Numbered from the stretch's first letter, positions 10,460 through 20,277 are shown. The stretch: DNA of 64,000 nucleotides from Erwinia sp. E_sp_B01_1 (GCF_036865545.1 NZ_CP142208.1:2666001-2730000); one strand, 5' to 3'. Translations and numbers: made by a program. The notes: generated by a model not told the origin, from the sequence alone.

Positions 10460-11824
10460 GTGATTAGCGTATTCGACATGTTTAAAATCGGCATTGGCCC
10501 CTCCAGTTCTCACACTGTGGGCCCAATGAAAGCCGGTAAACTTTTTGTCGACGATTTGCAGAACAACGGGCTGCTAAAGCGAGTGTCGCGCATAGCCGTA
10601 GATGTTTATGGCTCCCTGTCCCTGACCGGTAAAGGACACCAGACCGATATCGCCATCATTATGGGGCTTTCCGGTGCCTCTCCGGACAGCGTCGATATCG
10701 ACAGCATCCCAGCCTTTATCCGTGATGTTGAAGCAAGACAGCGTCTGCTGATTGCCGGTGGCAGTCATGAAGTGGATTTCCCCCGCGAGGGCGGCATGAT
10801 TTTCCGCAGTGATAACCTGCCGCTGCACGAAAATGGAATGCGCATCCAGGCATTTGAAGGCGATAACCTGCTTTACAGCAAAACCTACTATTCCATCGGT
10901 GGCGGTTTTATCGTCGATGAAGAACATTTCGATCAGCCAGCGCTGGATGAAGTGTCGGTGCCCTACTCCTTCAACTCCGCTAAAGAGATGCTGGAGCACT
11001 GTCATGAAACCGGACTTTCGCTCTCTGGCCTGATTATGAAGAACGAGCTGGCGCTGCACAGCCGTCAGGAAATTGAAGAGTACTTTACCGCTATCTGGCA
11101 AAGCATGCGTGACTGCATCGATCGCGGCCTGAACACCGAAGGCGTGCTGCCGGGCCCATTACGGGTTCCGCGTCGTGCTTCAGCGTTACGCCGTCTGCTG
11201 GTTTCTTCAGACAAGCTGTCCAGCGACCCGATGAACGTTATCGACTGGGTGAACATGTTTGCCCTGGCGGTTAACGAAGAGAATGCAGCCGGTGGGCGAG
11301 TGGTGACTGCACCGACCAACGGCGCGTGCGGCATAGTGCCGGCCGTCCTGGCCTACTACGACCACTTTATTGAGAAGGTCAGCCCGGACATTTTCATCCG
11401 CTACTTCCTGGCCTCAGGTGCAGTGGGGATCCTCTATAAAATGAACGCCTCCATTTCCGGTGCCGAGGTGGGTTGTCAGGGCGAAGTTGGCGTGGCCTGC
11501 TCAATGGCTGCAGCCGGTCTGGCGGAATTACTCGGAGCCAGCCCGGAGCAGGTGTGTGTCGCGGCAGAAATCGGGATGGAACATAACCTGGGGCTGACCT
11601 GCGATCCGGTCGCAGGCCAGGTGCAGGTTCCCTGTATTGAACGTAATGCCATTGCCTCGGTGAAAGCGATTAACTCCGCACGCATGGCGATGCGCCGGAC
11701 CAGCGAAGCCCGCGTTTCACTGGATAAGGTGATCGAAACCATGTATGAAACCGGCAAGGACATGAATGCCAAATACCGTGAAACGTCACGGGGTGGTCTT
11801 GCCATCAAGGTCCAGTGTGACTGA
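10460..11824 (+). CDS. sdaA: L-serine deaminase I (L-serine ammonia-lyase)
   Basis: An oxygen-labile [4Fe-4S] enzyme turning L-serine into pyruvate and ammonia. At 454 residues it matches E. coli SdaA throughout. The beta domain begins MISVFDMFKIGIGPSSSHT; the cluster-linked cysteines lie in GACGIVPA, GAEVGCQGEVG and GLTCDPVAGQVQVPC. The start is GTG, as in E. coli, six bases after AAAGGAG. It appears monocistronic, with a hairpin 34 bp downstream. Confidence 0.98.
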   Translation: MISVFDMFKIGIGPSSSHTVGPMKAGKLFVDDLQNNGLLKRVSRIAVDVYGSLSLTGKGHQTDIAIIMGLSGASPDSVDIDSIPAFIRDVEARQRLLIAGGSHEVDFPREGGMIFRSDNLPLHENGMRIQAFEGDNLLYSKTYYSIGGGFIVDEEHFDQPALDEVSVPYSFNSAKEMLEHCHETGLSLSGLIMKNELALHSRQEIEEYFTAIWQSMRDCIDRGLNTEGVLPGPLRVPRRASALRRLLVSSDKLSSDPMNVIDWVNMFALAVNEENAAGGRVVTAPTNGACGIVPAVLAYYDHFIEKVSPDIFIRYFLASGAVGILYKMNASISGAEVGCQGEVGVACSMAAAGLAELLGASPEQVCVAAEIGMEHNLGLTCDPVAGQVQVPCIERNAIASVKAINSARMAMRRTSEARVSLDKVIETMYETGKDMNAKYRETSRGGLAIKVQCD

Positions 11825-11857
11825 TTTCCCCGTCCGGTCTTTGCGTTAACTCCCTCC

Positions 11858-11874
11858 GCCGCCCTCCGGGCGGC
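11858..11874 (+). terminator. Hairpin downstream of sdaA
   Basis: A perfect 7-bp GC stem (GCCGCCC / GGGCGGC) with a 3-nt loop begins 34 bp after the sdaA stop. The following TCTTAA is a poor T-run, so termination may be partial. Confidence 0.5.
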
Positions 11875-12085
11875 TCTTAAGCTGCACAGCAAAAAAATTA
11901 TTTGGTACACCGGCTATCCCCTTTTCATATAAACGGCTAGAGTGTTGCTGCGATCGGGGCAGGATAAGTACCTGTTTTGATTAATTCTGCTTTTATTTCC
12001 ACTAAGACTAAACTTACTTTTTCCATTGCCGATAACTCCTGTTCGGTCCCTGTATGTATGCATGTCGATTTAAGGGTGGTTACTG

Positions 12086-13648
12086 ATGCAAGTGTCCCAG
12101 GAAGTTTTCGGACAGTTTCGCCGCAAGCGATTGTTGATTGCTGTGGTGGTGGCGGCGTTGGTACTTATCCTCACCCTGACCTTTCGCTTTATGGAAGAGA
12201 AAGGCCGGATTGAGCAGCAGTCGCATCTCTTTGCGGAAAAAGCTATCCAGCGTTTTGATCGCCTCTTTTCTCCACTGGATGTCGCCGCCAGTAACACGCT
12301 GGGCCTCGTTGGCCTGCCCTGTGAACAGGTGCGTTTTCCGCTGATTGCAAAACTGGCCACGCTACAGACGGTACGGTCAATTATCCTGGTGGATAATGAC
12401 AATATGTACTGTTCCAGCATCTTTGGTGCCAGCAATCTTGGCTTCAGTGAGTCCTTCCCGGAACTGGCCTTCAATAATGAACGCATGACCCTGAGCACTG
12501 ACGAACACCTGCTCAAGGGCTCCCCGATCCTGCTGCTCTGGACGCCGCACGACAACAGAAACCGCTCTGGTATCCTGCAAATCATCAATATCGAGATGAT
12601 GAGCAACTATCTGCTTGAGCCTTCGCTGCCCTGGGTTGAGCGGGCAATATTCAAAGTTGCAGGCAAAAGCCTGGAATACGGTAATCCGATGATTGAGGAG
12701 GCTTTCCCTTCTGAAGACGAAGTCAGTTATCAGAAAGCTTCTATGCGCTATCCGTTTACCATTACGCTGTTTGGCCCTTCTCCAACGCGGCTGGCCCTGT
12801 CGACACTGCCTTCACAACTGCCGCTGGCGCTGCTGCTGAGTCTGCTGATGGGCTATATCGTCTGGCTGGCTACCGCTAACAGGATGAGTCTCTCCTGGCA
12901 GATCAGCTACGGGATTACTGCACGTGAGTTTATGGTCTACTGCCAGCCGTTGATCAACGCCAAATCGGGTGACTGCGATGGCATAGAATTGCTGCTGCGC
13001 TGGCACAATCCCCGCCAGGGTTGGATCCCGCCGGATGTGTTTATCCCGATGGCGGAAAGGCAGAATCTGATTGCTCCACTGACCCGTTTTGTTCTGCGTG
13101 AAGTGGTCCGCCATTTACCGCAGATGCCGGCCTGTCCCTCATTCCATATCGCCATTAACGTTGCAGCAAGTCACTTCCATGACCGGGAGATTATTGACGA
13201 CCTGCAGAGTCTGTGGTGGCCGGCTAATCCGGTGCCGCAACTGATTGTCGAACTGACGGAAAGGGATTCCCTGCCAGAAGTGGATCAGCGGGTGGTATCA
13301 CATCTGCATAAGATTGGGGTAAAGCTGGCGATTGATGATTTTGGCACGGGTCACAGCTCGCTTTCCTATCTGAAAACACTCAGCCCGGACGTCCTGAAAA
13401 TAGACAAAGTGTTTACCGCCGCCATCGGCACGGATGCCATCAATGCTACGGTGACAGATATGGTCATTTCGCTGGCTCAACGCCTGAACATCAGCCTGGT
13501 TGCTGAAGGGGTGGAAACGGCAGATCAGGCAGCCTATCTGCGCGAAAAAGGGGTGGATGTCCTGCAGGGTTACTTCTATGCGCGTCCAATGCCGTTGGGC
13601 GACTTCCAGCAGTGGCTGAGCGATCATAAAGAGACGCTCACTGCCTGA
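12086..13648 (+). CDS. pdeD: CSS-motif cyclic di-GMP phosphodiesterase PdeD
   Basis: A 520-residue membrane protein, the positional ortholog of E. coli PdeD (YoaD). The order is TM1 (about 17-34), a periplasmic CSS-motif sensor (Cys79 and C109-S-S), TM2 (about 232-258) and a cytoplasmic EAL domain. The EAL signature reads ELL, but the catalytic Glu and the other metal and general-base residues are intact: INVAASHF, VELTERD, IDDFGTGHSS, LKIDK, AEGVET and LQGYFYARPM. It is therefore predicted active in hydrolysing c-di-GMP. In E. coli CSS sensors respond to periplasmic thiol redox state. Confidence 0.93.
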   Translation: MQVSQEVFGQFRRKRLLIAVVVAALVLILTLTFRFMEEKGRIEQQSHLFAEKAIQRFDRLFSPLDVAASNTLGLVGLPCEQVRFPLIAKLATLQTVRSIILVDNDNMYCSSIFGASNLGFSESFPELAFNNERMTLSTDEHLLKGSPILLLWTPHDNRNRSGILQIINIEMMSNYLLEPSLPWVERAIFKVAGKSLEYGNPMIEEAFPSEDEVSYQKASMRYPFTITLFGPSPTRLALSTLPSQLPLALLLSLLMGYIVWLATANRMSLSWQISYGITAREFMVYCQPLINAKSGDCDGIELLLRWHNPRQGWIPPDVFIPMAERQNLIAPLTRFVLREVVRHLPQMPACPSFHIAINVAASHFHDREIIDDLQSLWWPANPVPQLIVELTERDSLPEVDQRVVSHLHKIGVKLAIDDFGTGHSSLSYLKTLSPDVLKIDKVFTAAIGTDAINATVTDMVISLAQRLNISLVAEGVETADQAAYLREKGVDVLQGYFYARPMPLGDFQQWLSDHKETLTA

Positions 13649-13654
13649 ATCAAT

Positions 13655-13682
13655 GAGCAGAGGGACTCCTTTCCCCCTGCTC
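13655..13682. terminator. Hairpin between convergent pdeD and yoaE
   Basis: GAGCAG / CTGCTC plus an inner GGG / CCC form an imperfect stem between the pdeD stop and the yoaE stop. T-runs are weak on both strands. Confidence 0.45.
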
Positions 13683-13689
13683 TCAGAGA

Positions 13690-15255
13690 TTACTCTTCTT
13701 CATCGTCCTCATGATGCTCACGCGCACGAGTCACGCGAACCAGATCGATACGATAATCCGTAGCTTCGATGATCTGGAAGCTTACCGGAGGAAGCTCAAT
13801 CACTTCGCCCGGCACCGGTAACTGACCTTTTTGCGCAATCAGTAGACCCGCCAGGGAGGCATGGTCATCCTCCGGATTAACCAGCACCTGAGTATTCAGT
13901 AACTGCTGCAGCGAGTGCAGATCCGTGCCCCCTTTGACCAGCCAGCCTTCGCCATCGGCGATGATATCCGGCGTTTCATCTTCGTCCGGGAACTCGCCAG
14001 CGATGGCTTCAAGCACGTCCAGTGGCGTGATCAGCCCCTGTACCACGCCAAATTCGCTGGTAACAACCACGAAACTGCCTTTGGCTCTGCGCAACACGCC
14101 CAGCAGATTAATCGGGTCCAGCGTTTCCGGTACGATGATAGGCGGATTGGCCGAGGCAAAGCTCGCCACATCGATGTTCTGATCCAACGCTACCAGCAGC
14201 TCTTTAGCCCGGACCACACCGATAATCTCATCCAGTTCACCGCGACATACCGGGAACAGACTGTGCGGAGTGTCGAGCAGTTGAAGACGAACTTCATCCA
14301 CCGGACGGGTAGCATCTACCCAGGAGATGTCTCCACGCGGCGTCATAATACTGCGCACGGAGCGTGAAGCCAGCGTCAGTACACCATTGATCATGTAGCG
14401 CTCTTCATCCTTAAAGGCTTCCTGAGGCATAATCGCGGCCACCTCACTGCCTTCGCTACTGTTCATCTCCTGACTGCGACGGCCGCCCATCAGACGCAGA
14501 ATCGCCTCAGCAGTACGTTCACGCATCGGTCGTCTGGCCTGATGGCGCATGAAATTAACCCGCGCTATCTGATTAAAGAGCTCAATAAGAATTGAGAAGC
14601 CAATCGCCGCGTAGAGATAACCTTTCGGAATGTGGAAGCCAAAACCTTCGGCAACCAGACTCAGACCGATCATCAACAGGAAGCTCAGACAGAGCACTAC
14701 AACCGTAGGATGCGCATTAACAAAGTTAGTCAGCGGCTTAGAGGCCAGCAACATCACACCCATAGCAATGACCACTGCGGTCATCATTATCGCCAGGTTG
14801 TTCACCATCCCCACGGCTGTGATAACGGCATCCAGCGAGAACACGGCATCCAGGATAACGATCTGTACTACCACGGCCCAGAAGCTGGCATAGCCTTTGT
14901 TGCTTTCGCCATTATGCTCGCGGTTTTCGAGCCGTTCATGGAGTTCCATCGTGGCCTTGAACAGCAGGAACAGCCCCCCCACCAGCAGGATTAAATCCCG
15001 CCCTGAGAAGCTGAACTCACCTACACTGAACAACGGACGGGTCAGGGTCACCAGCCAGGAAATCAGTGAAAGCAGGCCCAGACGCATGACCAGCGCCAGT
15101 GAAAGTCCAATCAAACGGGCCTTATCACGCTGCTTAGGCGGCAGCTTGTCGGCCAGAATGGCAATAAAGACCAGGTTATCAATACCGAGAACGATTTCGA
15201 GCACGACCAGCGTTAACAGACCGGCCCAAATCGAGGGGTCTAAAAGAAATTCCAT
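13690..15255 (-). CDS. yoaE: TerC-family membrane protein with CBS and CorC domains (YoaE)
   Basis: A 521-residue inner-membrane protein matching E. coli YoaE. The N-terminal TerC domain has several membrane helices and acidic residues in them ([31 protein letters not shown]). It is followed by two CBS domains ([30 protein letters not shown]) and a C-terminal CorC/HlyC transporter-associated domain. TerC relatives move or sense metal ions, Mn2+ in the Alx/MntP context, but the YoaE substrate is not established. The upstream leader is long and can form a strong inverted repeat (15414-15485). Confidence 0.93.
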   Translation of the reverse strand: MEFLLDPSIWAGLLTLVVLEIVLGIDNLVFIAILADKLPPKQRDKARLIGLSLALVMRLGLLSLISWLVTLTRPLFSVGEFSFSGRDLILLVGGLFLLFKATMELHERLENREHNGESNKGYASFWAVVVQIVILDAVFSLDAVITAVGMVNNLAIMMTAVVIAMGVMLLASKPLTNFVNAHPTVVVLCLSFLLMIGLSLVAEGFGFHIPKGYLYAAIGFSILIELFNQIARVNFMRHQARRPMRERTAEAILRLMGGRRSQEMNSSEGSEVAAIMPQEAFKDEERYMINGVLTLASRSVRSIMTPRGDISWVDATRPVDEVRLQLLDTPHSLFPVCRGELDEIIGVVRAKELLVALDQNIDVASFASANPPIIVPETLDPINLLGVLRRAKGSFVVVTSEFGVVQGLITPLDVLEAIAGEFPDEDETPDIIADGEGWLVKGGTDLHSLQQLLNTQVLVNPEDDHASLAGLLIAQKGQLPVPGEVIELPPVSFQIIEATDYRIDLVRVTRAREHHEDDEEE

Positions 15256-15797
15256 TGCAGACTCCGGAAAAAGGCACAGGTAAGCGCAGCAGGCGCCTGA
15301 AAGAAAGCGATGCGGGAAGTAACGCAGCAGGGAAAGTGTGTGTCGTCAAAGGACGAGATAAAACTGGCCGGATGACCCGGTGGCATGATTAAGCGACGTC
15401 GGTGACAGTCCATAGGGCGGGCTGAAGCCGGTACTCCTGTGTTATTAAAGGAACTCTACTGTAAACAGCCGCCCTGATTACGTCAAAATATTTAATTACA
15501 TTTACACTGTGCCTTGAAGGATTTGTGCTGCACTTTTGAGCAACAGCACAAAAGCGCTTATCCGGCATCTAAATAGCTGAGCACCGTCACATAATTTATT
15601 TTTTCGCAGACTAAAATAAATCCGTCCTGAAGTCCGGATTAATAACAAATCTTTTCCAGATTTGTCACAACAATGAAGAGTTTTACTGACTCAATAGAAT
15701 AAATGCAGAAATCCACATCAGCTTGTTTTACTGGTGGGAAACTTACGCGGCTCAACAGGCATTCGGGCCGATGATTATTGATTATGGAGGGTAGCAA
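15256..15797. other. Divergent yoaE-manX intergenic region (542 bp)
   Basis: No gene is recognised. The region holds a 72-nt inverted repeat read toward yoaE (15414-15423 with 15477-15485), a perfect 9-bp inverted repeat with a 13-nt spacer (TTTGTGCTG 15522-15530, CAGCACAAA 15544-15552), a CRP-like site (15576-15591) and a possible -10 TAAAAT at 15612-15617 that would give manX a leader of about 173 nt. Confidence 0.5.
15576..15591 (+). promoter_or_regulatory. Possible CRP site of the manXYZ promoter
   Basis: GCTGA-N6-TCACA matches the CRP half-sites TGTGA/TCACA at 8 of 10 positions. If the -10 is TAAAAT (15612-15617), the site centre lies about 41 bp before the start point, the class II position. 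CRP control of manXYZ is established in E. coli; the assignment here is inference. Confidence 0.42.
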
Positions 15798-16781
15798 GTG
15801 ACTATTGCTATTGTGATTGGCACGCACGGCTGGGCTGCTGAGCAGCTAATCAAAACAGCTGAAATGCTCCTCGGGGATCAGGAAAACGTTGGGTGGATCG
15901 ATTTCGTACCCGGCGAAAATGCTGAAACTCTGATTGAGAAATATCAGGCGCGACTGACCAATTTAGATACCAGCCAGGGTGTACTGTTTCTCGTTGATAC
16001 CTGGGGAGGCAGCCCCTTTAATGCTGCCAGCCGTATCGTAGTGGACAAAGAAAATTACGAGGTTATCGCTGGCGTGAATATTCCGATGCTGGTGGAAACC
16101 TTGATGGCACGCGATGACGACCCGGGCTTTGATGAACTGGTCGCGGTGGCTGTTGAAACCGGCCGCGAAGGCGTCAAAGCGTTAAAAGCCAAAGAAGTGG
16201 AACCGGCTCCTGCCCCTGTTTCGGCACCTGCCTCTGTAGCGCCTGCACCGGCTACTCCCGTAGCGCAGAAGCCAATGGGACCCAACGATTATATGAAGAT
16301 TGGCCTGGCGAGGATCGACGATCGTTTGATCCACGGTCAGGTTGCCACACGCTGGACCAAAGAGACCAACGTGACGCGAATTATCGTGGTCAGTGATGAA
16401 GTTGCTGCCGACCACGTTCGTAAAACTCTTCTGACACAGGTTGCGCCTCCCGGCGTGACGGCCCATGTCGTGGATGTGGCTAAAATGATCCGCGTCTGGA
16501 ATAACCCTAAATATGCCAACAACCGCGTCATGCTGTTGTTCACCAATCCTACTGACGTTGAACGTCTGGTTGAAGCCGGGGTAAAAATCCCCAGCGTTAA
16601 CATTGGTGGAATGGCGTTCCGGCAGGGTAAGACTCAGGTAAACAATGCGGTCTCTGTCGATGAAAAGGATATCGCTGCTTTCAGGAAACTTAATGAGCGG
16701 GGTATTGAACTGGAAGTGCGTAAAGTTTCCAGCGATCAACGCCTGAAAATGATGGATCTTATAGCCAAAGTTGCGCAGTGA
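15798..16781 (+). CDS. manX: Mannose PTS EIIAB component ManX
   Basis: The cytoplasmic phosphoryl-transfer subunit of the mannose/glucosamine/glucose PTS. EIIA (about 1-135) carries phospho-His10 (IGTHGW), an Ala/Pro linker spans about 137-160, and EIIB carries phospho-His179 (IDDRLIHGQVATRW). The 327-residue length and GTG start match E. coli. The linker is somewhat longer than in E. coli. First gene of manXYZ. In E. coli the mRNA is repressed by SgrS under glucose-phosphate stress. Confidence 0.98.
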   Translation: MTIAIVIGTHGWAAEQLIKTAEMLLGDQENVGWIDFVPGENAETLIEKYQARLTNLDTSQGVLFLVDTWGGSPFNAASRIVVDKENYEVIAGVNIPMLVETLMARDDDPGFDELVAVAVETGREGVKALKAKEVEPAPAPVSAPASVAPAPATPVAQKPMGPNDYMKIGLARIDDRLIHGQVATRWTKETNVTRIIVVSDEVAADHVRKTLLTQVAPPGVTAHVVDVAKMIRVWNNPKYANNRVMLLFTNPTDVERLVEAGVKIPSVNIGGMAFRQGKTQVNNAVSVDEKDIAAFRKLNERGIELEVRKVSSDQRLKMMDLIAKVAQ

Positions 16782-16846
16782 GATTTTTATTTATCGCCTG
16801 ATCAAACAGGTCTAACTCGGTTCACGAACGTCAGAGGAGAAGTACA

Positions 16847-17647
16847 ATGGAGATTACCACTCTTCAGATTGTGCTGATATTTATTGTTGCCTGTATTGCA
16901 GGTATGGGATCTATTCTCGATGAATTTCAGTTCCACCGCCCACTGGTCGCCTGTACGTTAATTGGTGCCGTTTTGGGTGATATAAAAACCGGTATTATCA
17001 TCGGTGGTACGCTGGAAATGATCGCCCTTGGCTGGATGAACATCGGTGCCGCTGTGGCCCCTGATGCCGCCCTCGCCTCCATTATTTCTACCATTCTTGT
17101 TATCGCTGGCGGTCAGAGTATTGGTGCCGGTATCGCCCTGGCCATTCCGCTGGCAGCAGCAGGCCAGGTGCTGACCATTATCGTCCGTACTATCACCGTT
17201 GCTTTCCAGCATGCGGCAGATAAAGCGGCTGAAAAAGGCAACCTGACCGCTATATCCTGGATCCACGTCTCCGCCCTGTTATTGCAGGCGATGCGTATCG
17301 CAATCCCGGCGGTAATCGTTGGTGTTTCGGTGGGAACCAGCGTTGTGCAGGGCTTGCTGGAGTCGATCCCTGATGTGGTCACCAACGGTCTGAACATCGC
17401 CGGTGGCATGATCGTGGTGGTCGGTTACGCGATGGTCATCAACATGATGCGTGCGGGCTACCTGATGCCTTTCTTCTACCTCGGTTTCGTTACCGCGGCC
17501 TTCACCGACTTCAACCTGGTGGCACTGGGTGTGATTGGTGTGGTGATGGCGGTGCTTTATATCCAGCTGGCACCGAAATATAACCGCGTGGCGGGTGCGC
17601 AGGCCTCAGGCCCGGTGACAAACGACCTTGATAACGAATTAGATTAG
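16847..17647 (+). CDS. manY: Mannose PTS EIIC component ManY
   Basis: Polytopic inner-membrane subunit (266 residues) of the mannose PTS that with ManZ forms the sugar channel. It is almost entirely hydrophobic, with the family signature GDIKTGIIIGGTLEMIALGW near the N-terminus. An AGGAG lies before the ATG. It sits 65 bp after manX and 16 bp before manZ. In E. coli, ManYZ also serves lambda DNA entry and class II bacteriocins. Confidence 0.98.
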   Translation: MEITTLQIVLIFIVACIAGMGSILDEFQFHRPLVACTLIGAVLGDIKTGIIIGGTLEMIALGWMNIGAAVAPDAALASIISTILVIAGGQSIGAGIALAIPLAAAGQVLTIIVRTITVAFQHAADKAAEKGNLTAISWIHVSALLLQAMRIAIPAVIVGVSVGTSVVQGLLESIPDVVTNGLNIAGGMIVVVGYAMVINMMRAGYLMPFFYLGFVTAAFTDFNLVALGVIGVVMAVLYIQLAPKYNRVAGAQASGPVTNDLDNELD

Positions 17648-17663
17648 GGAAAGGGTGACAAAA

Positions 17664-18527
17664 ATGGTTGATATCGCAAAAACTACCACCACAACGACCC
17701 CGCATAAAAAGCTGACGCAGGGTGATATACGTGGCGTATTTCTCCGCTCAAACCTGTTTCAGGGTTCATGGAACTTTGAACGTATGCAGGCGCTGGGCTT
17801 TTGCTATTCCATGGTACCGGTGATCCGTCGCCTCTATCCTGAGAATAATGAAGATCGTAAGCAGGCCATCAAGCGTCATCTGGAGTTCTTTAACACGCAC
17901 CCGTACGTTGCCTCACCCGTGCTTGGCGTGACCATGGCGATGGAAGAAGAGCGTGCGAACGGCGCAGCGATAGATGATGCGGCGATAAACGGTATTAAAG
18001 TGGGTCTGATGGGCCCCCTGGCGGGCGTGGGCGACCCAATCTTCTGGGGAACCGTTCGCCCGGTATTTGCCGCGCTGGGTGCCGGTATTGCAATGCAGGG
18101 CAGCCTGCTTGGGCCACTGATGTTCTTCGTCCTGTTTAACCTTGTACGTCTGCTGGTGCGCTACTACGGCGTGGCTTATGGTTACCGTAAAGGCGTCGAT
18201 ATCGTCAGCGACATGGGCGGTGGCTTCCTGCAAAAACTGACTGAGGGGGCGTCCATACTTGGCCTCTTTGTCATGGGGGCGCTGGTCAATAAGTGGACGC
18301 ATGTGAATGTGCCCCTGGTGGTTTCAAGCATCACTGACCAGACCGGGAAAACCACGGTCACCACCGTTCAGACGATTCTGGACCAGCTGATGCCGGGCCT
18401 GATCCCGCTCCTGCTGACCTTCGGGTGTATGTGGCTGCTGCGTCGCAAAGTGAATGCGCTGTGGATCATTATTGGCTTCTTCGTAATCGGTATTTTCGGT
18501 TACTGGATTGGCCTGCTGGGAGTGTAA
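17664..18527 (+). CDS. manZ: Mannose PTS EIID component ManZ
   Basis: Inner-membrane EIID subunit, 287 residues from the ATG at 17664. An in-frame GTG at 17655 is also possible, but AAGGG at 17651-17655 is better spaced for the ATG, and E. coli ManZ starts at the equivalent MVD. The family core (LTQGDIRGVFLRSNLF; GPLAGVGDPIFWGTVRPV) is very well conserved, with hydrophobic segments clustered at the C-terminus. It ends the operon; a clean terminator follows. Confidence 0.97.
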   Translation: MVDIAKTTTTTTPHKKLTQGDIRGVFLRSNLFQGSWNFERMQALGFCYSMVPVIRRLYPENNEDRKQAIKRHLEFFNTHPYVASPVLGVTMAMEEERANGAAIDDAAINGIKVGLMGPLAGVGDPIFWGTVRPVFAALGAGIAMQGSLLGPLMFFVLFNLVRLLVRYYGVAYGYRKGVDIVSDMGGGFLQKLTEGASILGLFVMGALVNKWTHVNVPLVVSSITDQTGKTTVTTVQTILDQLMPGLIPLLLTFGCMWLLRRKVNALWIIIGFFVIGIFGYWIGLLGV

Positions 18528-18534
18528 TTTACAG

Positions 18535-18557
18535 AGCCGGGGGCAGCCCCGGCTTTT
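18535..18557 (+). terminator. Intrinsic terminator of manXYZ
   Basis: AGCCGGGG / CCCCGGCT (8-bp stem, 4-nt loop) followed by TTTT starts 7 bp after the manZ stop. Confidence 0.85.
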
Positions 18558-18565
18558 AAGAGACC

Positions 18566-18599
18566 AGCCGGCATCGCTTTTTACCAAACGATGCCGGCT
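18566..18599. repeat. 11-bp inverted repeat before yobD
   Basis: AGCCGGCATCG and CGATGCCGGCT are perfect arms around a 12-nt loop. It stands between the man terminator and the yobD ribosome-binding site, so it may be a second terminator or a 5' structure of the yobD mRNA. Confidence 0.6.
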
Positions 18600-18620
18600 G
18601 TGCTTTCAAAGGAAGCAAAG

Positions 18621-19079
18621 ATGTCATTAACAGATTACGTCATCGTGGTATTTATCGTTTTGTTGCTGGCCTGGGCAATTTACGATGAACTGGTGACACC
18701 CCGGCTGAAAGGGCCGACCAGGCTGAAGGTGTTTCTTCAGCGCCGGAACAAGCTGGACAGCCTGATATTTGTCGGGCTTACAGGCATCCTTATCTGGCAG
18801 AACGTCAACAATCAGGGGCCACAAGCCACCACCCTGCTGCTGATGGTGCTGGCCTCGCTGTCGATCTATCTTTTCTGGATCAGGTTGCCAAAACTGCTGT
18901 TCAAGTCCGGGGGCTTTTACTATGCCACCCTCTTTATCCCCTACAGCCGGATCAAAAATATGAATCTGTCAGAAGATGGCATTCTGGTCATTGAGCTGGA
19001 AAGCCGCCGGTTGTTAATCCACGTCAGAAAGCTGGATGACCTGGAAAACATTTACCAGTTTATGGTGCAACAGCAGTAA
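18621..19079 (+). CDS. yobD: UPF0266 inner-membrane protein YobD
   Basis: A 152-residue membrane protein, the same length as E. coli YobD. Hydrophobic helices lie near 3-22, 45-61 and 66-85, followed by a soluble C-terminal part. ATG 18621 is preferred to an upstream frame opening because AAAGGAAG precedes it. Its 3' end overlaps the 3' end of convergent rlmA by 20 bp. The function is unknown. Confidence 0.92.
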   Translation: MSLTDYVIVVFIVLLLAWAIYDELVTPRLKGPTRLKVFLQRRNKLDSLIFVGLTGILIWQNVNNQGPQATTLLLMVLASLSIYLFWIRLPKLLFKSGGFYYATLFIPYSRIKNMNLSEDGILVIELESRRLLIHVRKLDDLENIYQFMVQQQ

Positions 19080-19902
19080 GTTCCTCTGACCTGCGCTGCC
19101 ACAGACGCAGGGTAAAATCTGTTTCACAGTCAAATACCGGGGTGGTGGCCAGCACGCCCCACACTTCCGGACGGGCCCGCCAGGCAAATGGCGTCATCTG
19201 CAACAGCGCCGCTGACTCTTCGCTGTTGAGCTGCATCGGATAATTCAGCGAATGCTGTTCCACCAGCTCAAAGCCTGCCATCTTCTCTGGCGTCTCATCA
19301 TGCAGTTTCGCGTCCTGGTAGATCAGTTCTTTAAACTGAAGCAGATGGCGCGGGCCTGGCGTCACGGTCAGCACATAGCCCTGCTCTTTTACCACCCTTG
19401 CCAGCTCTTCAGCCTTACAGGGCGCGTAAATCCTTAATACGGCATCAAACTGCCCCTCAGCAAAAGGCAGACGATGACTTGAGGCGACACAAAACTGCAC
19501 GTTGTGATAGCGCTTCGCGCCAAAGCGCACGGCCACTTTAGAGACATCAAGCCCGTGGATCTCCACATCCCCTCTCGCCTGCAGTCTGTTAGCCACAGCG
19601 TGCGTGTAGTAGCCCTCTCCGCAGCCAATATCCAGCACCGCAGAGGCCTTCTCATTCAGCACGCGTGCAAAGATGTCACAGACTTTTTCCTGTAGCGGCT
19701 GATAGTGTCCGGCATCGAGGAATTCACGGCGGGCCAGCATCATATCGGCACTGTCTCCAGGCTGTTTTGAACGCTTATGCTGCACCGGCAGGAGATTGAC
19801 ATAGCCCTCTCTGGCCCGATCAAACTGGTGCCGGTTTTCGCAGCGCCACAGGGCGGCTTCAGGCATCAGGGGCTGGTGACAAAGGGGGCAAAGGTAAGAC
19901 AT
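19060..19902 (-). CDS. rlmA: 23S rRNA (guanine(745)-N1)-methyltransferase RlmA
   Basis: RlmA methylates G745 of 23S rRNA using SAM. An N-terminal zinc site (C5, C8, C21, H25 in YLCPLCHQP and RCENRHQFD) precedes the SAM-binding motif [14 protein letters not shown]. The frame is open for 38 codons further upstream, but the start at 19902 has GGAGAG in place and aligns with the E. coli N-terminus (280 versus 269 residues). It lies downstream of cspC beyond a terminator, as in E. coli. Confidence 0.95.
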   Translation of the reverse strand: MSYLCPLCHQPLMPEAALWRCENRHQFDRAREGYVNLLPVQHKRSKQPGDSADMMLARREFLDAGHYQPLQEKVCDIFARVLNEKASAVLDIGCGEGYYTHAVANRLQARGDVEIHGLDVSKVAVRFGAKRYHNVQFCVASSHRLPFAEGQFDAVLRIYAPCKAEELARVVKEQGYVLTVTPGPRHLLQFKELIYQDAKLHDETPEKMAGFELVEQHSLNYPMQLNSEESAALLQMTPFAWRARPEVWGVLATTPVFDCETDFTLRLWQRRSEELTAVAP

Positions 19903-19983
19903 GACAACTCTCCAAAATGGGTCCGGGCGGCAGTTTACCGGAAAGCGAGAGCCAGCGGCAGGGCTTATTGGTGCGGAGACGAA

Positions 19984-20011
19984 AAAGCCCTGCCATTTCT
20001 GGCAGGGCTTT
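19984..20011 (-). terminator. Intrinsic terminator of cspC
   Basis: A 12-bp perfect stem (AAAGCCCTGCCA / TGGCAGGGCTTT) with a 4-nt loop is followed on the minus strand by a T-run. It lies 57 bp after the cspC stop. Confidence 0.88.
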
Positions 20012-20067
20012 AGCATTCAGATTCTTGCCTGGATTACACGCGGGCAATAGCAGGCGCAGATCGAAAA

Positions 20068-20277
20068 TTAGATAGCGGTGACGTTCACAGCAGCAGGGCC
20101 TTTCTGGCCGTCCTGAATTTCGAACTCAACGTTCTGGCCTTCAGCCAAAGTTTTGAAGCCATTGCCCTGGATTGCAGAGAAATGTACGAATACATCTTTG
20201 CTGCCGTCTGCAGGGGTGATGAAGCCAAAACCTTTAGACTCGTTGAACCACTTAACCTGACCTTTAATCTTTGCCAT
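20068..20277 (-). CDS. cspC: Cold-shock-family RNA chaperone CspC
   Basis: A 69-residue single cold-shock domain, practically identical to E. coli CspC. RNP1 (KGFGFI, 15-20) and RNP2 (VFVHF, 29-33) are intact. CspC is constitutive and, with CspE, stabilises stress mRNAs such as rpoS and acts in antitermination. AAGGAAT is correctly spaced from the ATG. The yobF remnant is immediately upstream on the same strand and probably shares the transcript. Confidence 0.98.

Noticed and set aside
12377..12580. Minus-strand frames inside pdeD
   Set aside because: They overlap the conserved CSS sensor coding region and have no independent support.
15256..15500. yybP-ykoY manganese riboswitch before yoaE
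   Set aside because: Only a GGAGTA element and a closing helix could be matched; the second conserved loop was not found, so no riboswitch is called.
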